This document shows, one piece after another, positions 1 to 5,331 of a stretch of DNA of 5,730 bases. Where the stretch lies: positions 1-5,730 of the forward strand of contig JAGQJJ010000307.1 in the NCBI GenBank assembly GCA_020430675.1. The letters run 5' to 3'. This DNA is from Myxococcales bacterium. Lineage in GTDB: Bacteria; Myxococcota; Bradymonadia; UBA7976; UBA1532. A program made the position numbers and the translations under genes. A model generated the notes under the pieces. It did not search any database and had not been told where the DNA came from. It saw only the letters and a list, made by a program, of their open reading frames with translations. Every line of letters begins with the position of its first letter. The stretch's first letter is position 1.

Positions 1-1
1 C

Positions 2-469
2 GTGCGCGCCTTCTGCGGCGGCGGCGGCGAAGAGGGCGCCTGCTGCCAGGACGCCGACTGCCAGCCGGTCGCCAACCGGCGCGTGGTCTGCATTCAAGAG
101 GTCTACGACTCGCAGAACAGCTATTGCGGCGGCGCCCCGCCTCCCGACATCAACGGCTGCCGCGCCGACGAATGCCTCGCCGATACCGACTGCCCCGCCG
201 ATCGCGCGTGCATCCCGGCCGGCGCCTTCGGCTACGTGATCAACGTCTGCCAGACCGCGCGCTGCCGCGTCGACGCCGACTGCGCCGCCCGCCCCGGCGG
301 CGAGTGCCGGGGCTTCTTCGATCGCTGCTACACCGCCGGCTTCGCCTGCACCTATGCCGACGATCCGTGCCGCGTCGACGCCGACTGCCCACCGGGCCGC
401 TTCGGGCCGCAGGTCTGCGTGCCGCAGGCCAACGGCACCGTCTGCATCGAAGATCTGCCCGCCCCCTGA
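2..469 (+). CDS. Cys-rich repeat protein, C-terminal part (5' end outside window)
   Basis: The reading frame is open to the left edge, so the GTG at position 2 is probably not the true start and only the last ~155 residues are seen. The visible part holds 20 cysteines. It is built from short modules with the pattern xxD(A/T)DC: QDADC near residue 20, ADTDC near 64, and RVDADC near 88 and 128. Each module is followed by a small loop and another Cys. The even Cys number and the absence of helical hydrophobic segments fit a disulfide-bonded, exported protein. Similar 'DxDCpxg..C' modules are common in large extracellular or lipoprotein-type proteins of Myxococcota and relatives; their function is generally unknown. 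No signal peptide can be judged because the N-terminus is missing. The protein ends shortly after the last Cys (IEDLPAP). It is separated by about 100 bp from the kinase gene and may belong to a different transcription unit. No enzyme motif is visible. Confidence 0.8.
   Translation: MRAFCGGGGEEGACCQDADCQPVANRRVVCIQEVYDSQNSYCGGAPPPDINGCRADECLADTDCPADRACIPAGAFGYVINVCQTARCRVDADCAARPGGECRGFFDRCYTAGFACTYADDPCRVDADCPPGRFGPQVCVPQANGTVCIEDLPAP
263..388 (+). repeat. Two exact 21-bp copies encoding CRVDADC, in frame
   Basis: Bases 263-283 and 368-388 are identical (21 bp, 105 bp apart = 35 codons) and both encode CRVDADC. This marks a repeat unit of about 35 residues in the Cys-rich protein. The surrounding repeat sequence has diverged, so the unit is an old or selected duplication, not a recent perfect one. 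Confidence 0.7.
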
Positions 470-516
470 CCCATGTCCGCCGGGCCGGCGAACTGCCATT
501 GGCTCGCCGTGATCGG

Positions 517-545
517 GTGACATTCGGCCGTCTACGCGCTATGCG
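517..545 (+). promoter_or_regulatory. Possible sigma-70-type promoter for the kinase-regulator operon
   Basis: GTGACA at 517-522 matches five of six bases of the -35 consensus. After exactly 17 bp comes TATGCG (540-545), which matches only three of six at -10. Transcription would start near 552, ahead of the strong Shine-Dalgarno at 564-568. The spacing is ideal but the -10 is weak, and GC-rich genomes yield chance matches. No sigma-54 GG-N10-GC site was seen in this gap. Confidence 0.25.
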
Positions 546-563
546 TGAGCTTGAGGTGGCCGC

Positions 564-576
564 GGAGGATGCGATG
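564..576 (+). promoter_or_regulatory. Shine-Dalgarno GGAGG deciding the kinase start
   Basis: GGAGG at 564-568 lies 5 bp before the ATG at 574. The earlier in-frame ATG at 541 has no purine-rich sequence upstream and would lie inside the putative promoter. The 574 start is therefore preferred. Confidence 0.6.
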
Positions 577-1902
577 GCCGGCACGCCGGGGCAGGGGACG
601 CCCGGCCTGGACGACCCGATGGCGGGGGATGGCGGCGACCTGCTCATCAGCCAGCCCGCCTTCACCCGGCGCGTGCGCCGCGTCGGCCTGGCCGGCATGA
701 CCGCGCTGCTCGTCAGCAGCCTGGTCTCGCACGCGGACGACCGGACCAGCGGCGGCTTCCTGGCATTGCTTGCGTTGCTGGCGCTGCTCGAAGGCCTCGA
801 CCGCATCCGGCGCCGCGACCGGCCGCCGCCGCCTTGGCCGCTGGTGGTCGTCGGCATCATCGGGGTGATGACCGCGGTCATCGTGCTCACCGGCGGCATC
901 GAGAGCGCCTTCCTCATCCTCTTTGTGCCCGTCGGCTTCACCCTCGGCTTCTCAACGCCCGACCCGCGCGTCGCGGGCGCGCCCGCGGTGGTCATCGCCG
1001 GCCTCGCCTGCGCGACCGCGCTGATGCTGCCAGAAGGCGATACCTGGAGCTGGGCGTGGTCGCCGCCCGCCGACCCGACCGTGCACGACGCCTTGGTGCC
1101 CTTGATGATCGCGCTGTTCTCCCTGCTCTGCTCGCGCCTTGGCCGCGACGCCCGCCGCGAACTCATCCGCGCGCGACGCGGCGCCGACCGCGCCCATCGC
1201 GAGCGCCTGGAGATCATCGCCGAGCGGCACGCCGGCCTCCTGGGCCTGATGGGCGCCGTCGCCCATGAGCTGAAGAACCCGCTGACCACCGTGCAGAGCC
1301 TGACCAGCCACCTCTATCGCAAGGCGCCGCCCGACTCGCCGCAGCAGGCGCAGCTCGATGTGGTGCGCGCTGAGGTTGCGCGCCTGCGGGCGACGGCCGA
1401 TGGCCTGCTCAACGCCGCCCGCCCGGTCAGCGCGCACCTCATGGTGCCCGATGCGCTGCACGAGATCGCCGTCGACGTCGTCGCCTCGCACCAGACGCTG
1501 GCCGCCAGCAAGGGCATCGCCCTGCGCTCGGGCGCCGGCGCCGCCCACGCCGTCTTCGACCGCCGCAAGGTGGTCCAGGTGGTCAGCAACCTCGTGCTCA
1601 ACGCCATCGAAGCCTGCGACGACGGAGGGCGGATCGCGGTCGATGTCGGCGAAGACATCGACGGTGCATGGCTCGAAGTGTGCGATGATGGACCCGGCAT
1701 TCCCCAAAACATCCTCACGATGCTCGGTCGACCCGGCACGACCACCAAGCCCGCCGGCAGTGGCATCGGAATTGCTCTGTCTCAGAGCATCATCGAACAG
1801 CACGGCGGCCGCCTCACCGTCACCAACCACGACGCGGGCGGCTGCCGGGCACAATTCTGGCTGCCCGCCGCGGCGCAGCCGGCAGGTCAGGGGGTCGAAT
1901 GA
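574..1902 (+). CDS. Membrane-bound sensor histidine kinase (PilS/RegB-like layout)
   Basis: A 442-residue sensor kinase that should autophosphorylate on a histidine and pass the phosphate to the regulator encoded next. Residues 37-190 contain about six hydrophobic segments (roughly 37-53, 61-76, 89-106, 109-127, 133-153, 172-190) with short loops, so the sensing part is probably within the membrane. An Arg-rich helical linker (191-220) leads straight to the HisKA domain: H-box AHELKNPL, with phosphoacceptor His231. The HATPase domain has the N-box around Asn343 (NLVLNAIEA), G1 DDGPG at 371-375, and G2 GSGIG at 395-399 followed by the conserved EQHGG. All catalytic boxes are intact. No PAS, HAMP or periplasmic sensor domain is seen. 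The layout recalls PilS (six helices, paired with an NtrC-type regulator) but lacks its PAS domain, so no symbol is assigned. The start is chosen from the GGAGG at 564; ATG 541 would add 11 residues. The stop overlaps the regulator start by four bases, implying translational coupling. Confidence 0.93.
   Translation: MAGTPGQGTPGLDDPMAGDGGDLLISQPAFTRRVRRVGLAGMTALLVSSLVSHADDRTSGGFLALLALLALLEGLDRIRRRDRPPPPWPLVVVGIIGVMTAVIVLTGGIESAFLILFVPVGFTLGFSTPDPRVAGAPAVVIAGLACATALMLPEGDTWSWAWSPPADPTVHDALVPLMIALFSLLCSRLGRDARRELIRARRGADRAHRERLEIIAERHAGLLGLMGAVAHELKNPLTTVQSLTSHLYRKAPPDSPQQAQLDVVRAEVARLRATADGLLNAARPVSAHLMVPDALHEIAVDVVASHQTLAASKGIALRSGAGAAHAVFDRRKVVQVVSNLVLNAIEACDDGGRIAVDVGEDIDGAWLEVCDDGPGIPQNILTMLGRPGTTTKPAGSGIGIALSQSIIEQHGGRLTVTNHDAGGCRAQFWLPAAAQPAGQGVE
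1889..1902 (+). promoter_or_regulatory. Coupled stop/start (ATGA overlap) with internal RBS
   Basis: AGGGGG at 1889-1894, inside the end of the kinase gene, lies 4 bp before the ATG at 1899. The ATGA at 1899-1902 holds both the regulator start and the kinase stop. This arrangement usually couples translation and keeps the two partners in proportion. Confidence 0.8.
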
Positions 1903-3227
1903 GAGGCCGGCTTTTGGTGGTCGACGACGAGCCCGGCGTCCGCTTTGCGCTCAAGGTCGTGCTCGAGGACGCCGATTTTGAGGTCGAGCAGGCGGCCGAT
2001 GGCGTGGCCGCCCTGGAGCGCCTCGACGCCGATCCCTCCATCGACCTGGCCCTGGTCGACGTCTCGATGCCGCGCCTGGGTGGCCTTGAGCTGCTCGACC
2101 GCCTGAGCGTGCGGCAGGGCGCGCCCCCGGTCATCATCCTGACCGCCCGCGGCTCCGAGCGCCTGGCCGTCGAAGCGCTCAAACGCGGCGCCATCGACTA
2201 TTTTGCCAAGCCCTTCGATGAGGATGAGCTGCTTCGCGTGGTCATGCGCAACGTGGTCACCTCAAGGCTGCACGGCGAGGTCAGCCGCCTGCGGGCCGCG
2301 CTCAGCCTGGGCCGGACGATGGTCTTCGAGTCGCAGGCGATGGCGCGCGTGGCCCAGATGGTCGAGCGGGTCGCTGGCCGCGACGTGCCCATCCTCATCA
2401 CCGGCGAGACCGGCTCGGGCAAGGAGCTGGTCGCCCGCGCGCTGGTCGCCGCCTCGAAGCGCGCCGACAAACCCCTGTTCACGCTCAACTGCGGCGGCCT
2501 GACCGACGAGCTGGCGACCGCGGAGCTGTTCGGCCACACCAAAGGCGCCTTCTCGGGCGCGATCCGGGAGCGTCCGGGCCTCTTTGTCGCCGCCGACGGC
2601 GGCACGCTGCTGCTCGACGAGGTGGGCGAGCTGTCGCCGCGCGTGCAGTCGGCGCTGCTGCGCGTGCTGCAAGAGGGCACCGTGCGGCCGGTCGGGCGCG
2701 ACGAGAGCCGCTCGGTCAACGTGCGCGTCCTGGCGGCGACGCACCGCGATCTGGCGCGCGATCCGGGCTTTCGCGAAGACCTCTACTATCGCCTGCGCGT
2801 CGTCGAGATCCGGGTGCCGCCGCTGCGCGAGCGGCCCGAAGACATCATCCCGCTCGCCCGGCACTTCGCCAACCGGGCCGCCGACCGCATGGAGCTTGGC
2901 CCCATGCGCCTCGCGCCCGCGCTGGAGCGCACCCTGGTCGCCCAGCCCTGGCCGGGCAACGTGCGCCAGCTTGAGCACGTCGTGCACGCGTTGGTCGCGT
3001 TGTCGCACGAGGCCGAGATCGGCCTCGACGTCTGGGCGCTGGCCAATGACAGCTCAGCGCCGGTGCGCCCTGGCGGCACGCTGAAGGCCCGGGTCGACCA
3101 CTTCGAAGCCGGCCTGCTGCGCGAGGTGCTCGACGCCTGCGGCGGCAACCGCAGCGAAGCCGCTCGCCAGCTTCAGGTCAGCCGCATGACCCTCGTCAGC
3201 AAGCTCAAGAAGCACGGCCTGGATTGA
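1899..3227 (+). CDS. NtrC-family sigma-54-dependent response regulator
   Basis: A complete 442-residue enhancer-binding activator. Receiver domain (about 4-120): acidic pocket Asp9/Asp10, phosphoacceptor Asp54 (LVDVSMP), Thr82 and Lys104. AAA+ sigma-54 interaction domain (about 140-365): Walker A GETGSGKE at 169-176; sigma-54 contact loop GAFSGA at 216-221, a Ser variant of GAFTGA; Walker B LLLDEVGEL at 237-245; FREDLYYRL at 291-299 with the usual Arg residues; PPLRERPEDI at 307-316; sensor II WPGNVRQLE at 351-359. A Fis-type helix-turn-helix occupies about 407-442, with the recognition region around EAARQLQVSRMTLVSKLKK. By family knowledge, phosphorylation by the upstream kinase lets it form a ring that uses ATP to open sigma-54 promoters. 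The genes directly downstream, behind a sigma-54-like promoter, are the obvious candidate targets. Domain order and length are typical for NtrC/PilR/AtoC-type proteins; which subgroup cannot be decided by eye. Confidence 0.96.
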   Translation: MRGRLLVVDDEPGVRFALKVVLEDADFEVEQAADGVAALERLDADPSIDLALVDVSMPRLGGLELLDRLSVRQGAPPVIILTARGSERLAVEALKRGAIDYFAKPFDEDELLRVVMRNVVTSRLHGEVSRLRAALSLGRTMVFESQAMARVAQMVERVAGRDVPILITGETGSGKELVARALVAASKRADKPLFTLNCGGLTDELATAELFGHTKGAFSGAIRERPGLFVAADGGTLLLDEVGELSPRVQSALLRVLQEGTVRPVGRDESRSVNVRVLAATHRDLARDPGFREDLYYRLRVVEIRVPPLRERPEDIIPLARHFANRAADRMELGPMRLAPALERTLVAQPWPGNVRQLEHVVHALVALSHEAEIGLDVWALANDSSAPVRPGGTLKARVDHFEAGLLREVLDACGGNRSEAARQLQVSRMTLVSKLKKHGLD

Positions 3228-3234
3228 GCGGCGA

Positions 3235-3264
3235 CTGTACAGGTTCTCGTCAGTTGCCGAGACC
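3235..3264 (+). promoter_or_regulatory. Candidate activator-binding palindromes (UAS)
   Basis: CTGTACAG (3235-3242) is a perfect 8-bp palindrome just after the regulator stop. Directly beside it, TCTCG (3245-3249) and CGAGA (3258-3262) form an inverted repeat with an 8-bp spacer, extended by GG/CC with one bulge. They lie about 70-100 bp upstream of the expected start at the sigma-54-like site, the usual range for enhancer sites of NtrC-type proteins. The second repeat could instead be a weak hairpin ending the regulator transcript, but no T-run follows. Binding is inferred from position and symmetry only. Confidence 0.3.
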
Positions 3265-3280
3265 TTGAGCAGTTCGGCCG

Positions 3281-3309
3281 TCGACACGGGCGGCCGGGGC
3301 TGGTATTCC
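3281..3309 (+). promoter_or_regulatory. Alternative sigma-70-like promoter upstream of the secretin gene
   Basis: TCGACA (3281-3286) matches five of six -35 bases. A 17-bp spacer leads to TATTCC (3304-3309), which matches three of six -10 bases. This is a weaker rival to the sigma-54 site that follows it, and could provide a basal level of transcription. Confidence 0.2.
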
Positions 3310-3313
3310 CCGA

Positions 3314-3329
3314 TGGCATGTCGGGTGCA
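3314..3329 (+). promoter_or_regulatory. Sigma-54 (-24/-12) promoter candidate
   Basis: TGGCATG, four bases, then GTGCA fits the sigma-54 consensus TGGCAYR-N4-TTGCW with one clear mismatch (G for T in the -12 box). The invariant GG (3315-3316) and GC (3327-3328) are separated by exactly 10 bases, as required, and the site is followed by AAA. Transcription would begin around 3340, leaving a leader of about 65 bases before the secretin ATG. It lies just downstream of a gene for a sigma-54 activator, which raises the likelihood that it is real. Confidence 0.6.
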
Positions 3330-3350
3330 AAATCCGGCGCGCATCGTCGG

Positions 3351-3375
3351 GGCGAGCGGCGCGCGTCGCCTCTTT
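3351..3375 (+). other. GC-rich hairpin followed by short T-run in the leader
   Basis: GGCGA (3351-3355) pairs with TCGCC (3366-3370) around a GC-rich 10-base loop, and TCTTT follows at 3371-3375. The shape is terminator-like but with a short stem and few T residues. It could end transcripts from the regulator operon, attenuate the secretin mRNA, or be chance in GC-rich DNA. Confidence 0.2.
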
Positions 3376-3394
3376 GAGCCCGGCCATCATCGTC

Positions 3395-3407
3395 GAGGAA
3401 CGCCATG
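3395..3407 (+). promoter_or_regulatory. Ribosome binding site of the secretin gene
   Basis: GAGGAA at 3395-3400 is 4 bp before the ATG at 3405. That ATG is followed at once by a clear lipoprotein signal peptide, so the start is well supported. Confidence 0.75.
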
Positions 3408-5312
3408 GCATCGCGTCTTCCTGGTCTCGCCCGCCTGGCCCTGCTGTGCGTGCTCGCTGGCTGCGCCGCCACCAGCAACGGGCTCGAGCCGTCCCTGCGA
3501 ACGGCGATCGGGACCTCCGATACGGCAAAAGGCGCCCGCAAGGCGCTGATCGTCGGCATCGAACACCTCTACGCCGGCGATCTGGAGGCCGCGTCGCGCG
3601 CTTTCAACCGTGGGCTCGAGATCGAGCCGCGCGACCCGCACCTCAACTTCCTCAACGGCTACGTCTACGAGCTGCGCGCCGAGGCGTCGGGGCCGGGCAT
3701 GCTCGATCTGGCCGAGATCGGCTACCGCCTGGCGCTGCGTGAAGACCCCGGCCACTGGCTCGCCGCCTGGCGCCTGGGGCTGCTCGCCGCCAGACGTCAG
3801 CGCCTGCCCGAAGCGCGCGACGCCTTCGCCCGCGCCCTGAGCGTCAACCCCGGCCACGGCCCGTCCGCCTACGGGCTGGCCGCGGTGAGCTATGAGCTGG
3901 GCGACCTGCCCACCGCCGCCGCCGCGCTCGCCGAGGTGCCCCCGGCCGAGCGCCAGGCGCCGCTGGTCTTGCGGGCCAACGCCATCGTGCAGGCCGCGCT
4001 GGGCCACGACGCCGAGGCCGAGCGCGCGCTGGAAGCCTATCGCCGCACCGCGCCCGAGCGCGCCGCGCACAAGGTCGAGCGGCGCATGCGCGACTGGCAG
4101 CGGTGGCGGGCCCAGAGCAAGACGCCGTCGGGCGGCGCCCTGGCCGAGCAGATGGCGGCGCCGACCGCAACGCCGGGCGAGATGACGTCCGATATGCCCG
4201 ACTCGGCGCTGCCGATGAGCAATGAGGCGCCCGCGCCCGCTGCGCCAGCACCGGCCGAGACACCGGCCGTCACCGTTTCGACCACCACCGACACCGCGCC
4301 CGAGCCCTCGCCGCGCATGGTGCTGCTCGACGTCGTGCTGTTGCAGCAAGAGACCAGCACCGCCTCGGCCCATGGCATCAACCTGCTGGCCGCGCTGCAG
4401 GTGCAGCTCGGCGCCACGCTGATCGACGCCACGCGCAACCAGAGCGTCGACGGCCGCACCGGCGCCATCACCCGCCACGAGAGCAGCGCCCGCGACGCCT
4501 GGAGCATCAGCGTGCCGTCGGTCACCTACGCGCTCAACATCGCCAACGCGCAGAACACCAACAGCGAGGTGGTCAGCCGCCCGTCGGTGCTGGCCTACGA
4601 TGGCGAGGAGTCCGAGGTTTTCATCGGCAGCGAGCTGACCTACGTCGCCGGCGGCGTCAACAGCGGGCGCTCGTACAACAAAGAGGTCGGCGTCTCGCTC
4701 ACCGCGCGCCCGCAATTCCTCGGGGACGGCCGCCTCAAGCTTGAGGTGCGCACCGAGTTCACCAACTTCATCCCCAGCAGCGCGCCGGGCTCGTTCGAAG
4801 AATCGGTGGCCACGACCAAGAGCCGCACGCGGGTCAGCGCCGAGCTGGCCCTGGGCCAGACGCTGGCGCTCGCCGCCGGGCGCACGCATCGCGACACCCA
4901 CTCGCGCGGCGGCGTGCCCATCCTGCGCGACATCCCCATCTTGCAGTACTTCTTCAGCACCTCGGAGCGATCGCGCTCGGACGGCGCGCTGTTGATCCTG
5001 CTGACCCCGCGGCGCGCGCTGCTCTCGGACGGCAACCAGGCGCCGCGCCATCTGACCGACGCGGTCGCCAAGAGCGGCGACCCGGCGGCCAACGCGGCGC
5101 TGGACGCGCTGCGGGCGCGCAACGCGCATTGGTTCAACCCGACCTCAACCGCCCTGGCCGCGATGCACCTGCTCGAAAGCTCCGACACGGCGCTTGAGTT
5201 CCGCCGCGGCGACCTTCAGTTCGGGGGCATCGAAGCCATCGAGGCCGAGAAGATCCCCGCGCCCCGCTACCGGCAGGTGCTCGATGATCTGGTCGAACTG
5301 CTCTACTTCTGA
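3405..5312 (+). CDS. Lipid-anchored TPR-secretin fusion (outer-membrane channel)
   Basis: 635 residues. A lipoprotein signal ends in the lipobox LAGC with Cys20 as lipidation site; the following Ala is compatible with outer-membrane sorting. Residues 44-218 form about five TPR-like units (for example GDLEAASRAFNRGLEIEPRD, LPEARDAFARALSVNPGH, GHDAEAERALEAYRR), then a basic helix to about 235 and an Ala/Pro/Thr-rich linker to about 303. Residues 305-537 are the secretin homology domain: MVLLDVVLLQQ at its start, NTNSEVVSRPSVLAYDGEE at 384-402, YNKEVGVSLTARP, LALGQTLALAAG, VPILRDIPILQYFF at 504-517, and LLILLTPR at 529-536. By family knowledge secretins form 12-15-mer gated pores in the outer membrane for type II/III secretion, type IV or Tad pili, and phage release. 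N0-N3 periplasmic domains are not recognisable; the TPR region takes their place. About 98 residues follow the secretin domain (538-635), of unknown role and possibly like an S-domain. The N-terminal part resembles pilotin or TadD-type TPR lipoproteins. System type and substrate are unknown. Confidence 0.9.
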   Translation: MASRLPGLARLALLCVLAGCAATSNGLEPSLRTAIGTSDTAKGARKALIVGIEHLYAGDLEAASRAFNRGLEIEPRDPHLNFLNGYVYELRAEASGPGMLDLAEIGYRLALREDPGHWLAAWRLGLLAARRQRLPEARDAFARALSVNPGHGPSAYGLAAVSYELGDLPTAAAALAEVPPAERQAPLVLRANAIVQAALGHDAEAERALEAYRRTAPERAAHKVERRMRDWQRWRAQSKTPSGGALAEQMAAPTATPGEMTSDMPDSALPMSNEAPAPAAPAPAETPAVTVSTTTDTAPEPSPRMVLLDVVLLQQETSTASAHGINLLAALQVQLGATLIDATRNQSVDGRTGAITRHESSARDAWSISVPSVTYALNIANAQNTNSEVVSRPSVLAYDGEESEVFIGSELTYVAGGVNSGRSYNKEVGVSLTARPQFLGDGRLKLEVRTEFTNFIPSSAPGSFEESVATTKSRTRVSAELALGQTLALAAGRTHRDTHSRGGVPILRDIPILQYFFSTSERSRSDGALLILLTPRRALLSDGNQAPRHLTDAVAKSGDPAANAALDALRARNAHWFNPTSTALAAMHLLESSDTALEFRRGDLQFGGIEAIEAEKIPAPRYRQVLDDLVELLYF

Positions 5313-5315
5313 CCC

Positions 5316-5331
5316 AAGGGGGAACGCCATG
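5316..5331 (+). promoter_or_regulatory. Ribosome binding site of the downstream lipoprotein gene
   Basis: AAGGGGGA at 5316-5323 lies 5 bp before the ATG at 5329 in the 16-bp gap after the secretin stop. There is no room for a separate promoter or terminator, so the two genes are very likely co-transcribed. Confidence 0.7.

Noticed and set aside
478..490. CGCCGG-G-CCGGCG palindrome after the Cys-rich gene, as a terminator
   Set aside because: The one-base centre forces a stem of only 4-5 bp and no T-run follows. Such palindromes are frequent by chance at this GC content.
499..514. TTGGCTCGCC as a sigma-54 site before the kinase
   Set aside because: The bases 10 positions after GG are TC, not GC, so the invariant -12 element is missing.
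124..540. Upstream extension of the kinase frame over the Cys-rich gene
   Set aside because: The translated extension is almost pure Arg/Leu/Pro low complexity and overlaps the well-supported Cys-repeat frame. The strong RBS at 564 gives a better start.
240..1289. 349-residue - strand frame crossing the first two genes
   Set aside because: Arg/Ser/Pro-rich nonsense-type sequence that spans an intergenic region and two better-supported genes.
952..1854. 300-residue - strand frame opposite the kinase
   Set aside because: No recognisable domain and biased composition. The + strand frame has all histidine kinase boxes.
3387..5129. 580-residue open frame on the - strand opposite the secretin gene
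   Set aside because: It is a shadow of GC-rich codon use. The product is low-complexity (Arg, Gly, Ala, Gln, His) with no domain, and the + strand frame carries clear TPR and secretin motifs.
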